From: an uncultured Opitutia bacterium
GTDB taxonomy: Bacteria > Verrucomicrobiota > Verrucomicrobiia > Opitutales > UBA953
Reading direction: 5' to 3'
Assembly (NCBI GenBank): GCA_937874455.1
Contig: CALNBE010000202.1
Coordinates: 1-14,771, forward strand
Length of the DNA stretch: 14,771 nucleotides
Positions 1 to 6,922 of the stretch are shown in pieces. Within the stretch, counting starts at the first letter, position 1. Each line of letters opens with the position of its first letter. The translations under genes and the position numbers were made by a program. The notes beneath the pieces are model-generated. The model had not been told where the DNA came from and ran no database searches. It saw only the letters and a program-made list of their open reading frames with translations.

Positions 1-122
1 AATCAGAGTTTTTGGGGATTGGGGAAATCGAAAGGGATTTTGCAATGGTTCCTAAATGACTATCAACAAAACTTGGTTTAACAGATTAACCGTATGCTTC
101 GCCACTCCTCGCTATTTCCCCG

Positions 123-821
123 CTATTCCTTTTCCTGCCTCCCCTGCTGTGCGACGATTTCCTCGCGAATAGCCTTTACCAGTTGCCGAACCTCCGGGTC
201 TTTCAACATTTCCTTTGCGACCACTTGAGCCAGTTCGTAACCCGCGCTGGTGTCGGTCGGGTAATGCACCCCGCCCATCACCCGCCCCCACTGGGTGCGC
301 CTGGCCAGCGCATCAAATTCCTTGGCGTGCTCGGGAAAGGCCTCGGAGTAAACCACCGCCCACAGCGTCTGGGCAAAGGAATGCCCGCTGGGATAAGAAT
401 TGTCGCCGGGACGCCCGACCACGGGACGCAGCTCCGGGTCGCGCTGATAGGGCCGCTGCCGCTTCCAATGGCGCTTGGCGTCCTCCATGATTTTTCCCGC
501 CGCCCGCTCAATCTCCCGCAAATTCCGGTGCGTCTTGGGACAGCTTTCCTTGTCGATCCATTGGCCAAAAACCGGCTGGGCAAAATCGCACGGCTCCAGC
601 TTGCTCACGCGCTGCGCCTCCGCCACCTGCTCCGGGGTGCGGTATTCCTGCACCTTGCGCAACGTCAGCAGATCGGCCTGCCCCGCGGGGGAATCGTCCG
701 CCGGGGGCGGAGGAATCACCTCCAGAAAATTAATCTTGGGCGTGGAAACGGCAAAAACCGCCCCGGCAGCCAGCAGGGCGGCACCAAGAACAAAACGATG
801 AAGCGACAGGTGAATTTTCAT
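123..821 (-). CDS. Secreted class A-type acid phosphatase (PAP2 superfamily)
   Basis: Predicted 232-residue non-specific acid phosphatase that would hydrolyse phosphomonoesters outside the cytoplasm. The N-terminus has the form of a signal peptide: basic residues to R9, then a hydrophobic stretch to about residue 25. All three phosphatase motifs are visible: K116-x6-R123-P124, PSGH at 144-147 with the catalytic His, and R180-x5-H186-x3-D190. In class A enzymes the third motif usually reads SR; here it is GR. The frame stays open upstream to 1064, but I chose the ATG at 819-821 because it places the signal peptide at the very N-terminus and the upstream residues look like non-coding translation. 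No Shine-Dalgarno sequence precedes it. The gene is divergent from metY, with 245 bases between the two starts for both promoters. The family is clear; the physiological substrate is unknown. Confidence 0.87.
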   Translation of the reverse strand: MKIHLSLHRFVLGAALLAAGAVFAVSTPKINFLEVIPPPPADDSPAGQADLLTLRKVQEYRTPEQVAEAQRVSKLEPCDFAQPVFGQWIDKESCPKTHRNLREIERAAGKIMEDAKRHWKRQRPYQRDPELRPVVGRPGDNSYPSGHSFAQTLWAVVYSEAFPEHAKEFDALARRTQWGRVMGGVHYPTDTSAGYELAQVVAKEMLKDPEVRQLVKAIREEIVAQQGRQEKE

Positions 822-1066
822 GGGAAACAAGAGGAGGCGGACCAAAAATTGGGAAGGCCAAAGGGGAAACCCCGCCAGCAAGAACACGCGCGCCCGCAGA
901 GCATCCCTCAACGTAACCTGCGAAAAACAAATTGGTTCCGCCCATAGAAAAGAAGCCGACCCCGCCTTCGCCGGCACCCATTCTATTTTCTGCCGCCGCC
1001 GCGGGCTCCCACGCATCGCATCTCCCTTATTGCGAAAAAATTTTTCCGGTTCATCAATGCCCACTT

Positions 1067-2368
1067 ATGCAACTTCAAGGCCTTGGTTCCAAAGCTCTCC
1101 ACGTCGGTCAGAAGCCCGATCCCACCACGGGCGCCTGCGCCGTGCCAATCTACCAAACCAGCAGCTTCGGCTTCCGCGACGCCGCCCATGCGGCCAATCT
1201 CTTCGCCATCAAGGAAGTCGGCAACATCTACACCCGCATCACCAACCCCACCACCGCCGTTTTCGAGGAAAGAATGGCCGCGCTCGAAGGCGGCAGCGCC
1301 GCCCTGGGGCTTTCCTCCGGGCAGGCCGCCATCACCAACGCCATCCTCAACATCGCCGGCGCGGGTGATCACATCGTCTCCGTCGCCCAGCTCTACGGCG
1401 GCACGTATAATCTTTTCCATTACACCTTCAAAAAACTCGGCATCGAGGTTTCCTTTGTCGACGCCCTCGACCCCGATTCCTTCCGCCGCGCCCTGCGTCC
1501 CAACACCAAGGCTTTTTACGGCGAGGGTCTGGGAAATCCCGCACTCAACATTTTCCCGGTCGAGGAAGTCGCGCAAATTGCCCGCGAAGCCGGCGTGCCG
1601 CTGATTCTCGACAACACCTGCCTCCCGCCAGTGCTCAGCCAGTCACTGAAATGGGGTGCCAACATCATCGTCCACTCCTCCACCAAATACATCGGCGGCC
1701 ACGGCACCTCCATCGCCGGCATCGTGGTGGACGGCGGCAATTTCGACTGGCGGGCCAGTGACAAATTCCCCGGCCTGACCGAGCCCGACCCCAGCTACCA
1801 CGGCATGGTGCACGCGGAGGCTTTTGCCAGTTTTCCCCCGGCGGGCGGTGCCAACGTGGCTTACGTGATGAAAATGCGCCTGCAATTGCTTCGCGACATC
1901 GGCAACTGCATCTCGCCCTTCAATTCCTTTCTCATGCTGCAAGGCTTGGAAACACTGCACCTCCGCATGCCGCGCATTTGCGAAAACGCCATGCAAACCG
2001 CCGAATTCCTCGCCGCGCACGACCGGGTGGCCTGGGTCAATTATCCCGGCCTGAAATCCAGCCCCCACCACGCCACTGCCAAGAAATACCTGACCGGCGG
2101 CTTCGGCGGGTTGCTCGGCTTCGGGGTCAAGGGCGGCTACGAGGCCGGGAAAAAATTCATCGAGTCGCTGAAAATGTTCTCCCATGTCGCCAACATCGGC
2201 GATTCCCGCTCCTTGGCGATTCACCCGGCCAGCACCACCCACAGCCAGCTCTCCCCCGAGGAGCAAACCGCCACCGGCACCTCGCCCGACTTCATCCGGC
2301 TTTCCCTCGGCACCGAGGACTTCATCGACATTCAGGCCGATCTGGAACAGGCGCTCGCCGCGCTGTAA
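1067..2368 (+). CDS. metY: O-acetylhomoserine sulfhydrylase (Cys/Met metabolism PLP enzyme)
   Basis: Predicted 433-residue cytoplasmic PLP enzyme that makes homocysteine from O-acetylhomoserine and sulfide, in direct-sulfhydrylation methionine synthesis. The length fits MetY (about 430) better than MetB/MetC or methionine gamma-lyase (about 380-400). The PLP-binding lysine is K207 in HSSTKYIGGHGTSIAG, followed by a VDGGNFDW stretch typical of MetY. The N-terminal IYQTSSFGF and the SSGQAA and YGGTYN segments are usual family features. The start at 1067 gives a family-like N-terminus (MQLQGLGSKALHVGQ); the open frame continues upstream to 932, but those residues do not look like this family. 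There is no clear Shine-Dalgarno sequence, and I recognised no SAM riboswitch in 822-1066. mnmE begins 13 bases after the stop, so the two are probably cotranscribed. A related sulfhydrylase or lyase specificity cannot be excluded. Confidence 0.88.
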   Translation: MQLQGLGSKALHVGQKPDPTTGACAVPIYQTSSFGFRDAAHAANLFAIKEVGNIYTRITNPTTAVFEERMAALEGGSAALGLSSGQAAITNAILNIAGAGDHIVSVAQLYGGTYNLFHYTFKKLGIEVSFVDALDPDSFRRALRPNTKAFYGEGLGNPALNIFPVEEVAQIAREAGVPLILDNTCLPPVLSQSLKWGANIIVHSSTKYIGGHGTSIAGIVVDGGNFDWRASDKFPGLTEPDPSYHGMVHAEAFASFPPAGGANVAYVMKMRLQLLRDIGNCISPFNSFLMLQGLETLHLRMPRICENAMQTAEFLAAHDRVAWVNYPGLKSSPHHATAKKYLTGGFGGLLGFGVKGGYEAGKKFIESLKMFSHVANIGDSRSLAIHPASTTHSQLSPEEQTATGTSPDFIRLSLGTEDFIDIQADLEQALAAL

Positions 2369-2381
2369 AATTTTCTCCGGC

Positions 2382-3740
2382 ATGGGAAATTCCGACACCA
2401 TCGCCGCCCTGGCCACCGCGCCCGCGGAAAGCGCCCTGGCAGTCCTTCGGCTCAGCGGTCCGCTTTGCGCGGAAATCGCCAGGATGGCCTTCCGCCGTGC
2501 TCGTCCGCCAGAAAGCCGCCGGGTCTCCGTGGGGATTTTTTACGATGTGCGCGGCCAAAGCATCGACCAGTGCGTGTATGTGTTGTTCAACGACAATGCC
2601 TCCTACACCGGCGAGCCGGTGCTGGAGATCACCTGCCACGGCAACCCGCTTATCGCCAAACGCATTCTCCGCGACTGCTTGGAGCGCGGCTGCCGCAGCG
2701 CCGAGCCGGGAGAATTCACCCGCCGCGCCTTTCTCAATGGACGAATCGACCTGACCCAGGCCGAGGCCGTGGCCGACACCATTCGCGCCCGCTCCGACTT
2801 CGCCCTCGCCGTTGCGCAGCGCCAACTCGCGGGGGAACTCGGACGCCAAATCGAGGCCTGGACCAACCGGCTGCTCCAGACGCTGGCCGGGCTGGAGGCC
2901 TACATCGACTTCCCCGAGGAGGATTTGCCCGCCGAGGACGAGGACGGCCCGCGCGCCGCCCTCAAGGCCCTCGCCACCGAGTTTTCCCTCGCCGCCCAGT
3001 CCGCCCGCTACGCTTCCGTGCTGCACGACGGCGTGCGCACCGTGATCCTCGGCGCCCCCAACGCCGGAAAATCCTCCCTGCTCAACGCCCTGCTGGGCGA
3101 GGAACGCGCGCTGGTGAGCGACGAGCCGGGCACCACCCGCGACTTTATCCGCGAGCGGTTCTCCGTCGGACGCCATTGTGTCCATATTGTGGACACCGCC
3201 GGGCTGCGCGAGGCCGCCTCGGAAATCGAGCGCCAAGGCATCGCCCGAACTCACGACCAAGCTGCCGGCGCGGATTTTTGCCTGCTGGTCGTCGATACCG
3301 CCACTGCTCCGCCCACCCTTCCGGAAAGCTTGCTGCCACTGTTGACCGCGGAGCGCGCCCTGCTGGTGCTGAACAAGGCGGACCTGCCGGCGCATCCCGC
3401 CACCGCCAATTTTCTCCCCCATCTGCCCCGCATCGCGCTTTCCGCCCGCACCGGCAAGGGCATTCCCGAATTTAAAGCCCGCTTGGAGGAAATCCTGCAG
3501 GCGGACGGCATTACCCCGCGCGAAGACGCGCTGGTCATTAACGAGCGCCACGCCGCCGCCTTGCGCACCGCCGCCGCCCACTTGGGAAAAGCTGCCGCCG
3601 CACTGGGCGAAGGAATTCCCACCGAGCTGGCCGCCAGTGATGTGCGTCTCGCTGTCACAGCCCTGGGCGACATTGTCGGCCGCATCGATAACGAGCAAAT
3701 GCTCGACCGGCTCTTCGCCTCCTTTTGTATCGGAAAATAA
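2382..3740 (+). CDS. mnmE: tRNA modification GTPase MnmE
   Basis: 452-residue GTPase that, in complex with MnmG, installs the (carboxymethyl)aminomethyl group at C5 of wobble uridine 34 in a set of tRNAs. An N-terminal folate-binding domain (to about residue 120) contains FTRRAFLNGRIDLTQAEAVA. A helical domain is interrupted by the G domain: G1 GAPNAGKSS at 224-232, G2 region PGTTRD at 249-254, G3 DTAG at 271-274 and G4 NKAD at 331-334. The protein ends in the family's conserved C-terminal FCIGK (448-452), where the cysteine is functionally important. The length matches the family (about 450). The start at 2382 gives the normal N-terminus (MGNSDTIAALATAP). It lies 13 bases after metY. Downstream, instead of directly meeting mnmG, there is a hairpin-rich spacer and an abi gene. 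Confidence 0.97.
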   Translation: MGNSDTIAALATAPAESALAVLRLSGPLCAEIARMAFRRARPPESRRVSVGIFYDVRGQSIDQCVYVLFNDNASYTGEPVLEITCHGNPLIAKRILRDCLERGCRSAEPGEFTRRAFLNGRIDLTQAEAVADTIRARSDFALAVAQRQLAGELGRQIEAWTNRLLQTLAGLEAYIDFPEEDLPAEDEDGPRAALKALATEFSLAAQSARYASVLHDGVRTVILGAPNAGKSSLLNALLGEERALVSDEPGTTRDFIRERFSVGRHCVHIVDTAGLREAASEIERQGIARTHDQAAGADFCLLVVDTATAPPTLPESLLPLLTAERALLVLNKADLPAHPATANFLPHLPRIALSARTGKGIPEFKARLEEILQADGITPREDALVINERHAAALRTAAAHLGKAAAALGEGIPTELAASDVRLAVTALGDIVGRIDNEQMLDRLFASFCIGK

Positions 3741-3747
3741 ATTTCCC

Positions 3748-3859
3748 TTGCCCCCGGCAAACTGATCGTCATCCCTGCTTTCCATGCGTTTCCTTGCGGA
3801 ACGCTCTCCAACACGACCCGCTCCGCTGTTGCTTTCCGCACAAGAGCGGGTTTTCTTTT
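3748..3859 (+). ncRNA. Candidate structured RNA or leader upstream of abi (three hairpins)
   Basis: The spacer between mnmE and abi holds three hairpins in a row on the plus strand. The first pairs TTGCC (3748-3752) with GGCAA (3756-3760). The second pairs 3786-3792 with 3798-3804 (seven pairs including one G-U, five-base loop). The third pairs ACCCGCTC (3816-3823) with GAGCGGGT (3844-3851) and runs into a T-rich tract. Such density in 112 bases suggests a structured transcript. Work on AbiF-type proteins, as I recall it, reports a conserved non-coding RNA just upstream of the gene that acts with the protein; that is the basis for proposing an ncRNA. A plain mnmE 3' end plus terminator is the simpler alternative. 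The ends of the RNA are guesses. Confidence 0.35.
3816..3859 (+). terminator. Terminator-like hairpin just before the abi start
   Basis: An 8-bp perfect stem (3816-3823 with 3844-3851) and a 20-base loop are followed by TTTTCTTTT (3851-3859). This has the shape of an intrinsic terminator for mnmE, although the loop is long. It ends only six bases before the abi ATG at 3866, leaving no room for a promoter between them. It therefore either attenuates abi-mnmG expression or ends a small RNA. The same 8-bp stem sequence is used by the terminator at 13044-13068. Confidence 0.55.
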
Positions 3860-3865
3860 GCGCCA

Positions 3866-4825
3866 ATGGTGACCGACTACAACAAGCCCTTTCTCTCCAT
3901 TGCTGAACAAATCGCGCTACTGGAAAGCCGGGGCATGTACGTCGAGGACTACGCTGAGATCGAATATTATTTTCGCAACGAGGGCTACTACCGGATGAGT
4001 TCTTATTGGTACCCTTTTCGCATGTTGGATAAAACCGGCCAGCGCGACGATCTCTTTGTCAAGGGCGCATCGTTCACGCATGTCATCCAGCTCTACGAAT
4101 TCGACAAGTGGCTACGCTCCATAGTCTTATCTGGACTTCGCGGCATAGAAATTTCCGTCCGGGTCGCGGTCGCCCACGAGTTGGGCGCCAAGGATATTTT
4201 CGCCCACGAAAATCCCAGCCTGCTCAATCCCCGCTTTGCTCAGCCCGCCAACGACCGAAGACAGAAGGGCAAATACCAGATATGGCTGGAAAAATACCGG
4301 CACCTGTTGCTGCGCAAAGGACAGGAGGATTTTATCCAAACTTTTATCGACAAATACGGCACCAAGATTCCCATTTGGCTCGCTATTGAAATCTGGGATT
4401 TCGGAATGCTGACCCGTTTCTATGACGGAATGAAATACCAGGACCAGCAGGCTGTTTCCAAGCAATACGGCGTTCACGATCCCAAGATTTTTAGCAGCTG
4501 GCTTAACGCATTCAATTACGTGCGCAATATTTGCGCGCATCACAGTCGCCTGTGGAACCGCGCCCTGATCCGTCAGCCCCGCATTCCCGACAAGGGCGTC
4601 ATTCCCCTGTTGGATCATCTGACCCGGCAGCGAAACATGGCATCCCGCACCTATACCATTCTTGCCATGTGCAGTTACGTGCTGCAACAAATGCAGTTCC
4701 GCGGCCTCTGGCTGGAGCCGCTCCGCTTCCTCGCAGAAAAATTCCCCAGCTGTCCCAGCCTTTCTCTGGAAATGATGGGCTTCCCGGAAAATTGGAAAAC
4801 TCTCGAACTCTGGCAGGACAAATGA
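3866..4825 (+). CDS. Abi family HEPN protein (Abi_2, AbiD/AbiF-like)
   Basis: Predicted 319-residue abortive-infection-type protein, probably a HEPN ribonuclease active in the cytoplasm. The N-terminus (YNKPFLSIAEQIALLESRGM, then NEGYYRMSSYWYPFR) and the middle YEFDKWLRSIVLSGLRGIEISVR region match the Abi_2 pattern. The HEPN catalytic motif is R220-N-I-C-A-H225, within RNICAHHSRLWNR (220-232); it fits R-x4-H and appears intact. I chose 3866 because the family pattern begins there, although the frame is open back to 3725. The gene sits between mnmE and mnmG, and its TGA stop overlaps the mnmG ATG, so the two are likely translationally coupled. By eye its base composition is less GC-rich than mnmE, which fits acquisition, but neighbouring mnmG is also lower. 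No protein antitoxin lies beside it. Family assignment is confident; RNA target and phage defence role are inferred. Confidence 0.85.
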   Translation: MVTDYNKPFLSIAEQIALLESRGMYVEDYAEIEYYFRNEGYYRMSSYWYPFRMLDKTGQRDDLFVKGASFTHVIQLYEFDKWLRSIVLSGLRGIEISVRVAVAHELGAKDIFAHENPSLLNPRFAQPANDRRQKGKYQIWLEKYRHLLLRKGQEDFIQTFIDKYGTKIPIWLAIEIWDFGMLTRFYDGMKYQDQQAVSKQYGVHDPKIFSSWLNAFNYVRNICAHHSRLWNRALIRQPRIPDKGVIPLLDHLTRQRNMASRTYTILAMCSYVLQQMQFRGLWLEPLRFLAEKFPSCPSLSLEMMGFPENWKTLELWQDK

Positions 4826-6714
4826 GCATTCCCAAGGAAATCCGAATTAATCCTAACCGCCCCTACGATGTCATCGTTTGCGGAGCCGGACATGCCGGCG
4901 TGGAGGCCGCGCTCGCCGCTGCCCGCCGGGGGGCTGATGTGCTGCTGCTTACCGGCAATATCGACACCCTCGCCCAGATGAGCTGCAATCCCGCCATCGG
5001 CGGACAGGCCAAGGGGCATATAGTGCGGGAAATCGATGCCCTGGGCGGAGAAATGGGCGTTTGCGCCGACACCACTGGCATCCAGTTCCGGGTGCTTAAT
5101 GCCTCGAAAGGGCCAGCCGTACAGGCCCCACGGGTGCAGTGCGACAAAAAAGCCTACCAATTCCGCATGAAGCATACGGTGGAGTTGCACCCAAATGTAA
5201 CCCTTTTCCAAGCATTGGTCACCGGGCTGATCTTCAAAAATGGCCGAGTCGTCGCCGCGCACACCAGCTTGGATGTGGATTTTTACGGAAAGACCGTGGT
5301 GGTCACCACGGGAACATTTCTTCGCGGACTGATGCATATCGGAAGCAACAAGACCGAAGGCGGACGCTTGGGCGATTTTTCCGCCAAGACCCTTTCTGCC
5401 AGCTTCCTGGAAGCCGGCATCCAACTGGAAAGACTGAAAACCGGCACCCCACCCCGGATCCTCGGCAGCAGCATCGATTTTTCCCGATGCACCGAGCAAC
5501 AGGGCGATACCCCGCCTGTGCTATTTGGGTTCTACGACACCCGTGATCCAGAGGACTTGTTCCACGTGGAACACCCACCCGGCCAGCAAAAACTCGGCTG
5601 GCAGCCGGGCACCAATCAAGTTTCCTGCTGGATGACGGATGCCGGAACGGAAACTGGCCGCATTATCGCCGACAATCTGCACCGCTCCCCGCTGTACAGT
5701 GGCGAGATTGTCGGCACCGGACCGCGCTACTGCCCGTCCATTGAAGACAAATTCGTCAAATTCGCCGACAAATCATCTCACCGCCTTTTTCTGGAACCGG
5801 AAGGCCGCAACACGGACGAGTGGTACATCAACGGATTTTCCTCCTCCCTGCCCTTCGACGTCCAACTCGCCATGCTCAGGAGCGTTCCCGGATTGGAGCA
5901 CGCCGTGATGCTGCGCCCAGCCTACGCCGTGGAGTACGACTTTGCCCCGCCAACCCAGCTTTTCCCTTCGCTCGAATCCAAGTTGGTGGAGAATCTTTTT
6001 TTTGCCGGACAAATCAACGGCACCTCTGGCTACGAAGAAGCTGCTGCCCAAGGACTTGTCGCCGGAAACAACGCCGCGGCCAAGATTCGCAATCTCCCGC
6101 CATTGATAATCGGCCGACACGAGGGCTACATCGGCGTGTTAATTGACGACCTTGTTACCAAAGGCACCCAAGAGCCCTATCGCATGTTCACCAGCCGGGC
6201 GGAATATCGGCTGCTGCTCAATCATGGCAGCGCCGAACTGCGCCTGCTCCCTCATGCCCGCGAGCAGCAGCTAATTTCCTCCTCCCGCATCCAGCGCATC
6301 GAGGCCAAGGCGGCTACCATCGCCCACTGGTGCGAATGGCTGGAAAAAATTCGCATCCCAGGCGGCATCGCAGCCGATGTGCTTCGCAAAGACCCCGCCA
6401 CCCTGCCCGCCCAACTCCCCGAAGGATTCCTCGCCCTTGCGTCCGCAAGCCGAGATGAAATCCTTTATCGCGTCCGTTACCGGGGTTATCTGGAGCGGGA
6501 TTTGCGAGCCATCGAAAAACAAGAGGATTCCGAAGGCATCCGGATTTCCGAGGCATTTGATTTCTCCAAGGTGCAGGGATTACGAATCGAAGCCCGCCAA
6601 AAACTGCAAAAAATTCATCCCCAAACGCTCGCCCAAGCGAGCCGGATCAGCGGCGTCAGCCCGGCCGATATCTCGGTTCTGCAAATTGCCCTGCGCGCCC
6701 ATTCCGCTTCTTAG
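4822..6714 (+). CDS. mnmG: tRNA uridine-34 modification enzyme MnmG (GidA)
   Basis: 630-residue FAD-dependent partner of MnmE in making 5-(carboxymethyl)aminomethyluridine at tRNA position 34. The FAD-binding Rossmann motif is GAGHAG at 21-26. QMSCNPAIGG contains C55 and GPRYCPSIEDK contains C304; these correspond to the two functional cysteines of the E. coli enzyme (C47 and C277). FFAGQINGTSGYEEAAAQG and EPYRMFTSRAEYRL are classic family blocks. Relative to my memory of the E. coli protein, about 19 extra residues lie between F237 and C269, and a parS site is encoded within them. The start overlaps the abi stop (ATGA), and AGGA sits four bases upstream, making it one of very few starts here with a possible Shine-Dalgarno sequence. 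The length is slightly at the high end for the family. Confidence 0.97.
   Translation: MSIPKEIRINPNRPYDVIVCGAGHAGVEAALAAARRGADVLLLTGNIDTLAQMSCNPAIGGQAKGHIVREIDALGGEMGVCADTTGIQFRVLNASKGPAVQAPRVQCDKKAYQFRMKHTVELHPNVTLFQALVTGLIFKNGRVVAAHTSLDVDFYGKTVVVTTGTFLRGLMHIGSNKTEGGRLGDFSAKTLSASFLEAGIQLERLKTGTPPRILGSSIDFSRCTEQQGDTPPVLFGFYDTRDPEDLFHVEHPPGQQKLGWQPGTNQVSCWMTDAGTETGRIIADNLHRSPLYSGEIVGTGPRYCPSIEDKFVKFADKSSHRLFLEPEGRNTDEWYINGFSSSLPFDVQLAMLRSVPGLEHAVMLRPAYAVEYDFAPPTQLFPSLESKLVENLFFAGQINGTSGYEEAAAQGLVAGNNAAAKIRNLPPLIIGRHEGYIGVLIDDLVTKGTQEPYRMFTSRAEYRLLLNHGSAELRLLPHAREQQLISSSRIQRIEAKAATIAHWCEWLEKIRIPGGIAADVLRKDPATLPAQLPEGFLALASASRDEILYRVRYRGYLERDLRAIEKQEDSEGIRISEAFDFSKVQGLRIEARQKLQKIHPQTLAQASRISGVSPADISVLQIALRAHSAS
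5558..5573. promoter_or_regulatory. parS: parS site inside mnmG (ParB binding site)
   Basis: TGTTCCACGTGGAACA is a perfect 16-base palindrome matching the chromosomal parS form (consensus TGTTTCACGTGAAACA, with TTCC/GGAA variants common). ParB would bind and spread from here during origin segregation. It lies inside the mnmG frame and encodes residues 246-251 (LFHVEH). An identical copy lies at 6728-6743. ParA and ParB genes are not in the window. Confidence 0.88.
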
Positions 6715-6727
6715 GGACGGCGCCCCT

Positions 6728-6743
6728 TGTTCCACGTGGAACA
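6728..6743. promoter_or_regulatory. parS: parS site downstream of mnmG (ParB binding site)
   Basis: A second perfect copy of TGTTCCACGTGGAACA starts 14 bases after the mnmG stop codon. It is 1,170 bases from the first copy, in intergenic DNA. Identical palindromes near mnmE/mnmG fit an origin-proximal ParB loading region. Confidence 0.9.
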
Positions 6744-6855
6744 GTTGATTTCTTCCGCATCCGGTTAAACCTTTGTGGCGCCTCGGTGACGAACAAGTGT
6801 CACGTCTCCTATCTGTATTGTTTTAAAGCACTTGATCTATTCGCAATTCCTCCGG

Positions 6856-6887
6856 GCGAGCCCGAAGGAATTCTCCTTCAGGCTCGC
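6856..6887 (+). other. Strong hairpin in the mnmG / response regulator spacer
   Basis: GCGAGCC (6856-6862) pairs with GGCTCGC (6881-6887), then after one C-A mismatch GAAGGA (6864-6869) pairs with TCCTTC (6874-6879) around the loop ATTC. The result is 13 base pairs with a four-base loop. No T-tract follows on either strand, so it is not a standard intrinsic terminator. It lies 35 bases before the response regulator start and could end mnmG transcripts, act in the mRNA leader, or be a protein-binding inverted repeat. The rest of 6715-6922 holds a parS site and no gene I can support. Confidence 0.55.
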
Positions 6888-6922
6888 AAGCCCACGGCCA
6901 TTGCCTATGCTCCATTCCCGTC

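Noticed and set aside
74..90. Imperfect GGTTTAA...TTAACC inverted repeat downstream of the acid phosphatase
   Set aside because: The stem is A/T-rich with a bulge and the T-tract on the minus strand is interrupted, so I could not support a terminator.
822..1066. Possible SAM-responsive riboswitch before metY
   Set aside because: I looked for one because metY is a methionine gene, but only a short GGGG-AAA-CCCC hairpin (863-873) is seen and no recognisable riboswitch core.
1643..2416. A 257-codon minus-strand frame opposite metY
   Set aside because: The translation is rich in Gly, Val and Asp with no domain pattern, as expected from the reverse complement of a GC-rich gene.
2322..3866. A 514-codon minus-strand frame opposite mnmE
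   Set aside because: It is a mirror of the GC-rich mnmE codons: low-complexity Gly/Ala/Val translation and no recognisable motif, while mnmE on the plus strand is certain.
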